This document shows positions 48,461 through 56,762 of a stretch of DNA of 64,000 nucleotides, one piece after another. Both the position numbers and the translations under genes were made by a program. Origin of the DNA: Stieleria maiorica (GTDB lineage Bacteria; Planctomycetota; Planctomycetia; Pirellulales; Pirellulaceae); contig NZ_CP036264.1 in assembly GCF_008035925.1 (NCBI RefSeq), positions 5,144,402 to 5,208,401 of the forward strand, in the 5' to 3' direction. The stretch's first letter is position 1, and every line of letters starts with the position of its first letter. Below the pieces are notes generated by a model that ran no database searches, was not told the origin of the DNA, and saw only the letters and a list, made by a program, of their open reading frames with translations.

Positions 48461-50512
48461 ATGGTCGTGCGGCGATTCACAATCCATCTAAATCGGGGTG
48501 AAACCGTCCAGCCAACCAGTCCTCCCCCAGGAAGGGTCGAGCACGGCGGAGGGAAGGCTCACGCGACAGCCGCTTCGCGGTTGCTCGCCCTGACGTTCAT
48601 CCTCGCGTCAATTTTGGTTCTATACGCCCCCCTCGCTACCGCCGCCCCCGCCGAACCGACGCTCCAGCAGGCCCGCGAGGCGCGCGACGGCGGCAGGTAT
48701 TCGGAGGCGGCCGAACTGCTGATTCAGCTCGACGGTCAGTCGGATGCGGATCTGTCCGTCGATTTTGTGCTATTGGCACGCGCGGCCCAGGGACAGTTGG
48801 ATTCCGATCAACTCGACGATCTTTATTTGAAAGCAATCCAATCGCTCGCGGAACACGCCCCGACGCCCGAATCGGTCAACCGGCGTCTGCTGGTTCGAAC
48901 GTCGGCGGCCAGTCATTTCGCGGCCGGAAAACAGGACGAATTGGTGGCGACGACGCTGCTGCCTGCCTTCGACGAATTGAATCACGGCGCGTCCCCGCTG
49001 CCGGCGAGTCATCTGCAGCCGCTGATCCAGCTGGCGATGCGAACGGCCTGGCAGGCACTGACGCAGCAACGGCCGGCCGACGCCGAAGCGTTGTACCGCA
49101 AGCTGGTCGACCACTTTCGGCAAGCCAACGGCGATACGGTCGACACGGACCGGGCCTTGGCGATGCTGGGTCTGGGCTGGGCGACCGCGATGCAGCCCGA
49201 CCGGACGGCCGAGGCGGCGAGACGTTTGAAACAGTTTCTCGACGCGTATCCCACGCATCCCGACGCAGCGAGCGCCGCAGGGATGCGAATCACGTGCCTG
49301 CAGCGGGGCGATGACGCCGGACAAGTCGAACTCGCGATCGCGGATTTTCTTTCGCGTTGGCCGCGGAGCCGTCGCGCCGATGAGCTGGTGTTGGAGACAC
49401 TCCCCTCGAATCCACCCGACCGGACGTCGCCGCTGTGGGACATTCTCATTCACTGGGTGGTCCGGCAGGGTCAGCCGGGGCAATGGTCCGCCGAACTGGT
49501 CGGCCGGGCGTTACTCTTTGCCGGCCCCTCACTGCCGCCGCCACGATTCGATGAGCTTTTGAAACGACTGGCTGCGGCGGACGAAACGGGGCAGCGAGTG
49601 GCAGTCTTGTTGCACGACGCGGTCGAAGAGGGAAACGCGGGTTTTGCCGAACAGATCGCGGCGACGTTGATTTCCGGAGACCTCACGCAAGCGAGCAAGA
49701 TGGCACGCGAGTCGGCGTGCCGCTGGGCTGGCAGAACCGGCCGCTGGTCGATGCTGGCGTTGGCTGCAGAATCGACGGACCTGGAAGTGGAGGACGAACG
49801 CAGAACGGCGCACGTCGACCGGCTGTTTGCCGAAGCGTTAACGCAAACCGGCCGATCCCTCAGGGCAGCCCGATGGTGGGCCTATGTCGTCGACCATCAT
49901 GCCGCGACCGACTTCGCGACGCTGCTTCGCTGTGCCGAATCGGCGGTCGCGCACGCGGACGTCGCCCAAGCGGTGCGCCGACTGGACCGCGTCCGAGTCG
50001 CCTTGGAGGGAGCCGAAGCAGACGCTGCAGGAATTCAAACCGCGCTGGTGGATTTGTTGGCGGCCGATCTGGCGGTCCGGCAAGTCGACTTCGCAACCGC
50101 CCGATCGCTGTATGAAAAAGTCGTCCGCAGCGCAGACGCCACACCGGCTTTGCGTGGGCGTGCCCAGTGGATGATCGGAGAAACCCACTTGATGCAGCGC
50201 CAGTTGACCGAAGCGATCGAGAACTACCGCAAGGTCGAAGGGCTTGATCCCGGAGGCCCCTATGTTGCCGCGTCGCTGGTTCAAGCCGGCAAGTCGTTTG
50301 AGCAATTGGGGCTGACACGCGAGGCCGGAGATTGCTACTCAGCACTGCTGGGCCGTTTCGCCGACAGTTCGTACGCGACCGAAGCACGCCGCCGGATGGC
50401 CGTTTTGCCAGGGGTGCGTCGGTCATCGGGCAAACGATCACCAAGCGGCCGCCCCCCCGTCGGCTCCCCTTCCGACGATGCGTCTTTCGATTCCCCAATT
50501 TTGCGACGCTGA
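48461..50512 (+). CDS. Secreted or anchored TPR protein of the ExbB/ExbD operon
   Basis: 683 residues if started at ATG 48461 (start uncertain; ATG 48311 is also in frame). A hydrophobic export segment, LLALTFILASILVLYAPLATAAPA, lies at about residues 41-64. The mature part is an alpha-helical repeat protein, with TPR-like units clearest at the C-terminus (RGRAQWMIGETHLMQRQLTEAIENYRKVEG; AASLVQAGKSFEQLGLTREAGDCYSALL). The tail is Ser/Pro/Arg-rich. The ExbB-like gene begins 13 bases after the stop. This resembles Tol-Pal and other energised systems in which a periplasmic TPR protein accompanies the motor; a role as periplasmic partner is inferred. Confidence 0.8.
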   Translation: MVVRRFTIHLNRGETVQPTSPPPGRVEHGGGKAHATAASRLLALTFILASILVLYAPLATAAPAEPTLQQAREARDGGRYSEAAELLIQLDGQSDADLSVDFVLLARAAQGQLDSDQLDDLYLKAIQSLAEHAPTPESVNRRLLVRTSAASHFAAGKQDELVATTLLPAFDELNHGASPLPASHLQPLIQLAMRTAWQALTQQRPADAEALYRKLVDHFRQANGDTVDTDRALAMLGLGWATAMQPDRTAEAARRLKQFLDAYPTHPDAASAAGMRITCLQRGDDAGQVELAIADFLSRWPRSRRADELVLETLPSNPPDRTSPLWDILIHWVVRQGQPGQWSAELVGRALLFAGPSLPPPRFDELLKRLAAADETGQRVAVLLHDAVEEGNAGFAEQIAATLISGDLTQASKMARESACRWAGRTGRWSMLALAAESTDLEVEDERRTAHVDRLFAEALTQTGRSLRAARWWAYVVDHHAATDFATLLRCAESAVAHADVAQAVRRLDRVRVALEGAEADAAGIQTALVDLLAADLAVRQVDFATARSLYEKVVRSADATPALRGRAQWMIGETHLMQRQLTEAIENYRKVEGLDPGGPYVAASLVQAGKSFEQLGLTREAGDCYSALLGRFADSSYATEARRRMAVLPGVRRSSGKRSPSGRPPVGSPSDDASFDSPILRR

Positions 50513-50525
50513 ACCACGCCAACCG

Positions 50526-51641
50526 ATGACAGATTCTGCAAGCCGCCAACGATCGCCCCGAAAGCAGCGTTCCACCGTTCAACTTCGCCCGCCACGACAA
50601 CCGCGACGACTGGCCGGGTTGATTTCTCACGTGTTGCCCGTGGCCGTTTTGGCGATCGGCGTGTTGTGGTGGATGTCCACCATCAGTACCGCCCAAGCTC
50701 AGGTCGCCCAGCCGCAATTCTCGGCCGGCCAGATTCCGGCCAGCCAGTACGGCGGGCAATTTCAAAATGGCCGATATGGCAACCAACCCCAATACTCAGC
50801 GACACCGGGACAACCTGCGTTTCGCACCGCGATGCAACCGGGAACAGGCCAAGGTCAGGCGTCGGCGCTGCAGGGCGGCATCCCGGCCGTCCCCGCCACG
50901 GGGCCGGCGACGGAACAGATCGGGGCCGAGGGTAGCGCCGAGGACGACGCCGAAGCCGGCTGGTTTCAAACGCCCGCGTTGATCGGCAAGGTCATGTCGG
51001 GCGGATGGCTGATGATGCCGCTGGCGATCTGTTCGCTGGTCGTGTTGTCGCTGTCGTTTGAACGTCTGGTTGCACTTCGGCGTGGACGCGTGATCCCCCG
51101 CCCGTTCGTGCAGCGGTTCACCGAATGCGTTGAAGACGGCGTGCTCAGCTATGACGAAGCGACCGAATTGTGCAAAGAGTTTGACTGTCCGGTCAGCGAA
51201 GTCTTTCGAGCGGCACTGCGCCGTTGGGGACGCCCGATGTTCGAAATCGAACAAGCGGTGCTGGACGCGGGCGACCGCGTGTCCGATGGCTTGCGGAAAT
51301 ACCTACGCGTCTTTCACGCGATCAGCAACGTCGCGCCATTAATCGGGTTGCTGGGAACCGTGATCGGAATGATCGACGCCTTTGAAGTGATCAGTGACCA
51401 GAGTTCGATCGGACGCCCGGAGACCTTGGCCAGCGGAATCAGCATGGCATTGATGACCACCGCCGGCGGACTCGCCGTCGCCATCCCGGCCTACCTGGCT
51501 TACATGTATTTCAGCAGCAAATCGGATCGCTACCTGGGCGAGATCGAACGGCTGTGCCAACGCGTGATTGATTGCATTTCCGCCGAAGGACTCGAAGAAA
51601 ACGGCGGAGCGACGCGAAACAAACGACGTAAAGCAGCCTGA
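50526..51641 (+). CDS. MotA/TolQ/ExbB-family proton channel protein
   Basis: 371 residues from ATG 50526; an upstream ATG at 50478 overlaps the TPR gene. A first membrane segment (about 34-52) is followed by a 90-residue Gln/Pro/Gly-rich periplasmic segment. The ExbB core follows: GWLMMPLAICSLVVLSLSFERL, a cytoplasmic helical loop, then FHAISNVAPLIGLLGTVIGMIDAF and SGISMALMTTAGGLAVAIPAYLAYMYF. The last two helices are the proton-conducting pair of the family. It would form a pentameric motor with the ExbD-like protein. A 301-base gap with repeats lies between the two genes. The long N-terminal extension is unlike E. coli ExbB. Confidence 0.92.
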   Translation: MTDSASRQRSPRKQRSTVQLRPPRQPRRLAGLISHVLPVAVLAIGVLWWMSTISTAQAQVAQPQFSAGQIPASQYGGQFQNGRYGNQPQYSATPGQPAFRTAMQPGTGQGQASALQGGIPAVPATGPATEQIGAEGSAEDDAEAGWFQTPALIGKVMSGGWLMMPLAICSLVVLSLSFERLVALRRGRVIPRPFVQRFTECVEDGVLSYDEATELCKEFDCPVSEVFRAALRRWGRPMFEIEQAVLDAGDRVSDGLRKYLRVFHAISNVAPLIGLLGTVIGMIDAFEVISDQSSIGRPETLASGISMALMTTAGGLAVAIPAYLAYMYFSSKSDRYLGEIERLCQRVIDCISAEGLEENGGATRNKRRKAA

Positions 51642-51753
51642 GGTGTGGGACAGGCGTCCGGACGGTCACCTCCCCATCATTCTGCATTGCTATCTCCATC
51701 GTTCTGCCCCGAATCATTCTGCCTTCCCTCACATGCAAATCTCCCCGACACGT

Positions 51754-51895
51754 GCCGCTCGCTAACGCGTCCCGCTAGCATTTCTGCCCCATCGTTTTGC
51801 CCCCATCGTTTTGCCCTCATCGTTTTGCCCCCATCGTTTTGCCCCCATCGTTTTGCCCCCTCCAACCGCCGCTCGCTAACGCGTCCCGCTGGCAT
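51754..51895. repeat. Two 28-bp motifs flanking a 14-bp tandem array between exbB and exbD
   Basis: Near-identical 28-bp motifs (GCCGCTCGCTAACGCGTCCC then GCTAGCAT or GCTGGCAT) lie at 51754-51781 and 51868-51895. Between them, at 51790-51859, are five tandem 14-bp units of CATCGTTTTGCCCC, one with a C-to-T change. A related CCCATCGTTTTGCC occurs near 54454. The 28-bp motif also occurs inverted at 55643-55670. Confidence 0.9.
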
Positions 51896-51942
51896 CATCA
51901 CCCCCTATCGACTCGCGACTCGACTCGCGCATTTCAACTCCC

Positions 51943-52377
51943 ATGGCCAAACGCAATCGATCCAACGACGACGTGACGATCAACTTGACGCCGATGATCG
52001 ACGTCGTGTTCTTGCTGGTCATCTTCTTCATGGTCGGCAGCAAATTCAGCGAATCGGAAAGCCGCATCGACGTCTCGGTCCCTTCGGTCGGGCCGATGCA
52101 AGCGATCTCGCGCGTCCCCGATGAACGTGTGGTCGAGTTGACCGCCGAAGGAAATGTGTTGCTGGACGGACAGGCCGTCACCAACGAGCAGCTCGCCGAT
52201 GTCCTGGCGACCCAATTCGCCCAGTACCCGGATCTGAAGGTGGTCGTACGCGCCGACAGCGCGGGTTCACTGCAAGGCTTCGCGGAGACGATTCACACGG
52301 TCCGCCGCTCGGGTGTGGCTCAAATCGGGATCGCCGTCAAAGTGGATTCGGGCGGAAGCGGAGGGATGCTTCGTTGA
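51943..52377 (+). CDS. ExbD/TolR-family biopolymer transport protein
   Basis: 144 residues, normal for ExbD/TolR. A short cytoplasmic N-terminus is followed by a single membrane helix, INLTPMIDVVFLLVIFFMVGS, with the essential proton-binding Asp20. The periplasmic domain (about 45-140) has VPSVGPMQAISRVPDERVVELTAEGNVLLDG and LKVVVRADSAGSLQGFAETIHTVRRSG, the family dimerisation fold. It pairs with the ExbB-like protein to harness the proton motive force. Its stop overlaps the start of the toroid gene (TTGA). Confidence 0.95.
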   Translation: MAKRNRSNDDVTINLTPMIDVVFLLVIFFMVGSKFSESESRIDVSVPSVGPMQAISRVPDERVVELTAEGNVLLDGQAVTNEQLADVLATQFAQYPDLKVVVRADSAGSLQGFAETIHTVRRSGVAQIGIAVKVDSGGSGGMLR

Positions 52378-54221
52378 ACCTGATCGGTCAAATCACGGGG
52401 CTGTGGGACGATCCACGACTGATCTATGCCGTCGCGATTGTGGCGGTCATTCTGTTGGCGATCACAATTTGGTTGTTTCGCCGCGCCAAACGCGATGGAC
52501 GTGCCGCAGGAACGATTTGCCTGGTCCTGTCGGTGGCGTTGCATGCAGTTCTGATTTACCTGGTGCCGTACCAGGCAAACGACAACGGCGGATCGGCGAC
52601 GCACGAACTTGCTCCGGAGACGGACGGAGTGGAAGCGTTGACGTTTTCCACCTTCGATCCCGACTTGGCGGTCGACGACGCATCGGGCGACAGCGACAAC
52701 CCGGCGATCGAACCGTTGCCGGTGGCGGAGCTTCAGGACTTGTTGGCCGAGCCTTTTGACACCCCGGTTTTGGAAGCACCCGCCACGGACGCCGACACGC
52801 CGTCCCCGGTCGAGTCGATTGTCGAAACGATGCCGGAGTCATTGGCGGTCCCGTCTCAAGTGGAATCCGTCGCGGCGATCGACGCGATCACTCAGGCCCT
52901 CGATGCGTCGCTTGATCAATTGCTGCAATCTCAATTGGAGGTCGCCGACAGTCTCGCCGCGGCCGAAGTCCCCGACGAAACCGACACACCCGCCGCTGCC
53001 CCTTCGGATCCCTCCGTTGCTGCCGAACCGACACAACGGACAGTCGCTACGGATTCGGCCAAACCGTCGACCGAACCGATTCGGCCATCCGAACCGGTTG
53101 AGCGCACCGCAAGCACACGTGCTGCAGCGGCGGTCGTCCCGGGATCCGAAGAAGCCGACTTTGCCAACCGAGTCGGTGCGGCCAAACAGATGGCCATTGC
53201 ACAAACCGGCGGCGACGCACAGACCGAAGCGGCCGTGAAAGCCGCGCTTCGATTTCTGGCCGCGGCACAACGACGTGACGGCGCGTGGGATCCCCAAGCG
53301 TCCGGCGGCGGTGTCGATCGGATGCCGCTGGGCGAACGTCGGCCGGGCGCGGGCAGCAAGAGCACGACGGGGCTGACGGGGCTGTCGCTGCTGGCCATGA
53401 TGGGTGCCGGCAACACGCACCTTTCCGGCGACTATGCCGAAAACGTCTATCGCGGGTTGGCGTATCTGATTCAACACCAACATCCCGACGGATCACTCAG
53501 CGGTGACGCGACGGTCTATGCGGCCAGTTATTGTCACTCGATGGCGGCGCTGGCACTTTGCGAAGCCGCGGTGATGACGCAGGACAAATCGGCGATCGAA
53601 GCCTCCCGTCGTGCGATCGCCCACACCGTCCGCATGCAGCACCCGGTCACCGGCGGCTGGCGCTACACGCGCGGCGATCCCGGCGACCTCAGCCAGCTCG
53701 GTTGGCAAGCAATGGTGCTGGACGGAGGCAAACGGGCGGGGATTGCGATCCAGCGGGAATCGGTCGCGGGAGTAGCACGATTCTTACGCAGCGTTCGCGC
53801 CGGCAATGGCGGATTGGCGTGCTATCGTCCCGGTGAAGCGGTCAGCCGAACGATGACCGCCGAAGCCTTGGCGACGCGTTTGCTGATCGGGGAAGACGTC
53901 CCGCAAATCGAGATTGATGAAGCGGAACATTATCTGCTGGAATCCCTGCCGGGGATGCGGCAAGACAACTATTACTACTGGTACTACGCCTCGCTGGCGC
54001 TCCATCAGCTACAAGATGCGGCCTGGGAGCGCTGGAACGCCGCACTGAAAAACCGCTTGTTGGCGACGCAGCGCGCCGACGGCAGCTGGTCGGCGGACAC
54101 TGTCTGGGGCGGCTATGGAGGCACGGTGTACACGACGTCAATGGCCACGTTGTGTTTGGAATCCTACTACCGCCACGCCATCCGAAACGCCAACACCCGC
54201 ATCGCGGGTCGGCCGGAGTAG
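52374..54221 (+). CDS. Membrane-anchored prenyltransferase/squalene-cyclase-like toroid protein
   Basis: 615 residues starting at TTG 52374, overlapping the exbD stop by four bases. Two membrane segments (about residues 17-36 and 46-66) precede an acidic, Pro/Thr/Ala-rich linker (about 70-265) that would span the periplasm. The C-terminal half is built of prenyltransferase/squalene-oxidase repeats, for example AALRFLAAAQRRDGAWDPQA, GLAYLIQHQHPDGSLSG, HTVRMQHPVTGGWRY and NRLLATQRADGSWSADTVWG, with the QxxDGxW motif of alpha/alpha toroids. A cyclase DxDD motif was not seen, so catalysis is doubtful and a protein- or glycan-binding role is possible. In position and topology it replaces TonB or TolA as the motor partner. 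Confidence 0.88.
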   Translation: MNLIGQITGLWDDPRLIYAVAIVAVILLAITIWLFRRAKRDGRAAGTICLVLSVALHAVLIYLVPYQANDNGGSATHELAPETDGVEALTFSTFDPDLAVDDASGDSDNPAIEPLPVAELQDLLAEPFDTPVLEAPATDADTPSPVESIVETMPESLAVPSQVESVAAIDAITQALDASLDQLLQSQLEVADSLAAAEVPDETDTPAAAPSDPSVAAEPTQRTVATDSAKPSTEPIRPSEPVERTASTRAAAAVVPGSEEADFANRVGAAKQMAIAQTGGDAQTEAAVKAALRFLAAAQRRDGAWDPQASGGGVDRMPLGERRPGAGSKSTTGLTGLSLLAMMGAGNTHLSGDYAENVYRGLAYLIQHQHPDGSLSGDATVYAASYCHSMAALALCEAAVMTQDKSAIEASRRAIAHTVRMQHPVTGGWRYTRGDPGDLSQLGWQAMVLDGGKRAGIAIQRESVAGVARFLRSVRAGNGGLACYRPGEAVSRTMTAEALATRLLIGEDVPQIEIDEAEHYLLESLPGMRQDNYYYWYYASLALHQLQDAAWERWNAALKNRLLATQRADGSWSADTVWGGYGGTVYTTSMATLCLESYYRHAIRNANTRIAGRPE

Positions 54222-54307
54222 GCCGCGTGGAATGCCAGCACGACGCGTAAGCGAGTGGCCCACGCTGGTAGCGGAGTGGGCTCACCCGCCGGTCGCTCAC
54301 GCATCCT

Positions 54308-54424
54308 GTTGATTTAATTCGATCACACGTGGGATCAGCCGTTTCGCGCAAGCGTACGGGCCTCCAATACCAAGAAAATGCACGATCGCCCGTAGGCTCG
54401 CGCCAAACGGCTGATTAATTCAAC
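54308..54424 (+). repeat. 117-bp palindromic dispersed repeat, copy B
   Basis: GTTGATTTAATTCGATCACA ... GGCTGATTAATTCAAC, same orientation and length as copy A. Followed by TCGTCACGCTTCCCGCTAGCA. Confidence 0.88.
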
Positions 54425-54513
54425 AGGTCGTCACGCTTCCCGCTAGCAATACTGCCCCATCGTTTTGCCTTCTTCTTAGACTCCACCCCCACGCGCCGCT
54501 CGCTTACCGGTCT

Positions 54514-54630
54514 GTTGATTTAGTTCGATCAAACGTGGGATCAGTCGTTTCGCGCAAGCGTACGGGCCTCCGATACCAAGAAAACGCTCGGGTGCCCGTA
54601 GGCTCGCGCCAAACGGCTGATTAATTCAAC
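54514..54630 (+). repeat. 117-bp palindromic dispersed repeat, copy C
   Basis: GTTGATTTAGTTCGATCAAA ... GGCTGATTAATTCAAC, same length. Flanked by GCCGCTCGCT on the left and CGCTTCCCGCTAGCAT on the right, so it appears to interrupt a 28-bp motif. Confidence 0.88.
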
Positions 54631-54655
54631 GGGCCGTTACGCTTCCCGCTAGCAT

Positions 54656-55099
54656 TTATTTTCCTTCCAACTCTGCGACCCGTTTCTCGAGCGACTCCAC
54701 GCGTTTGGTCAAGCGGATCACGATTTGCCGCAAGTCGTAATCATTCATTTGCGGTCTGGATTCCAGATCGGGGTGAAACGGATTCTGCGGCGGCGCGCCG
54801 ATCGCCGGTTCCCAAGCTTCTAACTGTTCTTGAATCGCTTCGATCTTCTGGTTGACCAGCGGAAGCGTCGGGTGCTTGGCGCCCATCGAATCGCGGCTGC
54901 GTTTGAGCATCCGAAGCTCCTCGGCCAGTTGCCGTCCGCGCTCGGTCAACAGCGCCGCACGCGGGACTTCGTCGGCGGACTTCGCCTTGGAATCAGACGG
55001 ATCTTGTGAACCGTTTTGCGCACTCAATTGATTCGCCAAGCAGACAGCCAGCAAAGCAACCAGGCCGACGCCGACCAGGGATGGAGTAACCTTCATCAT
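54656..55099 (-). CDS. Small exported coiled-coil protein, unknown
   Basis: 147 residues from ATG 55099, with a tandem ATG at 55096. A signal peptide (MMKVTPSLVGVGLVALLAVCLANQLSAQ) precedes a charged linker and helical segments (ALLTERGRQLAEELRMLKRSRDSM; VNQKIEAIQEQLEAW). The C-terminus is a short heptad coiled coil (IRLTKRVESLEKRVAELEGK). No family was recognised. The gene lies between copies C and D of the 117-bp repeat and is monocistronic, so repeats may act on its ends. Confidence 0.75.
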   Translation of the reverse strand: MMKVTPSLVGVGLVALLAVCLANQLSAQNGSQDPSDSKAKSADEVPRAALLTERGRQLAEELRMLKRSRDSMGAKHPTLPLVNQKIEAIQEQLEAWEPAIGAPPQNPFHPDLESRPQMNDYDLRQIVIRLTKRVESLEKRVAELEGK

Positions 55100-55226
55100 T
55101 CACCGCTCTCAGTAAAAAGTGGAAGTGTGGACAACAAGCCCGCACGCGTTGATGCCAGCACGACGCGCAAGCGAGTGGCCCCCGCTGGTCGCGGAGTGAA
55201 CCAACAGGCCGCTCGCTCACCGGCCT

Positions 55227-55343
55227 GTTGATTTAATCAGCCGTTTGGCGCGAGCCTACGGGCGCCAGTGCGTTTTCTTGGTACAGCAAGCCCGTACGCT
55301 CGCGCGAAACGGCTGATCCCACGTGTGATCGGACTCAATCAAC
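55227..55343 (-). repeat. 117-bp palindromic dispersed repeat, copy D (inverted)
   Basis: On the plus strand GTTGATTTAATCAGCCGTTT ... GATCGGACTCAATCAAC. The reverse complement aligns to copy A along its whole length. Preceded by GCCGCTCGCTCACCGG and followed by TCGCTTCCCGCGAGCAT. Confidence 0.88.
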
Positions 55344-55733
55344 CCGCCGTCTCGCTTCCCGCGAGCATCCCAACGCGCGCCCTTCACGTGCAAACCCAGT
55401 ACACGACCAGTTTCGCATACTCCCTCCCGAATGGGAAATGGGTTTCAACAATGTGACTCGGCGCGCCGGCGGCTTAAACCGAAATGTCCGCCCTTTCACC
55501 AATTTCCCGTCGGAAACACAACGTGCTGCGACGTTTGTGCGGCGACGAAGCCCGTTCCCAGTACGCGGGCCCACCGGCCATCAACGCTCGCATCAACGCG
55601 ATCGACAACGGGAAGACAGAATGATGAAGCACCGGCCAAACGATGCCAGCGGGAAGCGTTAGCGAGCGGCCCGTGGCGGCACGAGAAACGATTCGGCCGC
55701 TCGCGTTCGTCGCATACGGGCTTTGCCGCCGCG
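55344..55733. other. Intergenic region, no gene seen
   Basis: 390 bases holding only unsupported short frames and one inverted 28-bp motif at 55643-55670. No signal peptide, domain or RNA fold was recognised. Confidence 0.5.
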
Positions 55734-56762
55734 TTAGGGGATCCCGCGAACGATCGACGGACCGATCAGCTTCGTGAGCCAGACCGGCAGCTTCTGCCAG
55801 GCTTCGACCAACCGCTTCTTTCCTCCGGCGTCCGGGCGCATCTCATTCGGATCGCCCTTGCGGACATAATACTGCCAGGTGGCCGGATGCGGCTCCGCGC
55901 CCCACTGCATCTTGAACTTGTATGTCCCCGCATCTTCGCTGCTGCGTCCGAAATCAAACGTGTGGCTGCCTTTTTCAATGGCCCGCCGCAGCAGATTGCG
56001 ATACATCAACATGTTCGCACCGGTGCGATTGAACTCTCGCAAGCTGCTCGCGCTAGGCACTTCCGTCACACCGCGGCTGTGCACGATCAATCCACCCGCG
56101 ATCGGCTTGCCTTCATTGCGGACCACACAGAGTTCCGCATCGCCCGCGAAGTGATTCAAGATGCTCGAAAAAAGTTTCTTTGAGAATACCGGCGTTCCCA
56201 GGTCACGCATGTTGTGCGCGAAGACGTCGTAAAACTCACCGAGCAATTCCGCGCCGCCGAAATGCACCGTCGAACCATACGTCCCCGACTTCTTGACCTG
56301 GCTCCGCAGCTTGGACTTAAACGACTTGTCCAATTCCTCGTCGCTTCCCGGCAGCGGCAATCGCAAATGAAACTTGTCGGTCCGCTCGAAATTGAATTTC
56401 GGATGCTCGACCGGCTGTTCGTGGCGAAGTTCCAGGTACTTCACGTCCAATCGATCCGCCATATCACACGCCGCATCGATCAACTGTCCAGCGACGTTTG
56501 AATCGGTAGCCCATACTCCACCGGTATTCAGATACGGCAAGCTGACCAGGAACTTGCCAAAAATCGGCCCGCGAACGAAGACGAGGGGAAGGATGCCAAG
56601 GCACGTCGTCGAATCCTTCGCAACCGCCACGTGAACGGAATGCCCCAATCCCTGTTTCAACGCCGCAATCCAGGCGGGGTGGTGCCCGGCAAGCGCCGGC
56701 AAAGCTCCACGGTGGATCGAGGGCCAATCAATCGGCCAGGAAACGACATCAACGTCACTCAA
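55734..56762 (-). CDS. FemAB-like peptidyltransferase, PEP-CTERM-associated type
   Basis: 342 residues starting at TTG 56762. It overlaps the stop of the PEP-CTERM gene by three bases (TTGA), so the two are probably translationally coupled. It contains HPAWIAALKQGLGHSVHVAVA, then SFKSKLRSQVKKSGTYGSTVHFGG near the middle, GGLIVHSRG and FDFGRSSEDAGTYKFKMQWGAEP, patterns of GNAT-fold FemAB/FemX proteins and of the exosortase-associated FemAB family (TIGR03019). Family members add amino acids to peptidoglycan or an unknown acceptor. Proximity to an exosortase substrate and an exosortase 3 kb away supports a role in envelope attachment. Confidence 0.87.
   Translation of the reverse strand: MSDVDVVSWPIDWPSIHRGALPALAGHHPAWIAALKQGLGHSVHVAVAKDSTTCLGILPLVFVRGPIFGKFLVSLPYLNTGGVWATDSNVAGQLIDAACDMADRLDVKYLELRHEQPVEHPKFNFERTDKFHLRLPLPGSDEELDKSFKSKLRSQVKKSGTYGSTVHFGGAELLGEFYDVFAHNMRDLGTPVFSKKLFSSILNHFAGDAELCVVRNEGKPIAGGLIVHSRGVTEVPSASSLREFNRTGANMLMYRNLLRRAIEKGSHTFDFGRSSEDAGTYKFKMQWGAEPHPATWQYYVRKGDPNEMRPDAGGKKRLVEAWQKLPVWLTKLIGPSIVRGIP

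Noticed and set aside
53221-54190. Active squalene-hopene cyclase
   Set aside because: QxxDGxW-type repeats are present but the DxDD acid motif is not visible, and the protein is membrane-anchored behind an ExbD overlap, so cyclase activity was not assigned.
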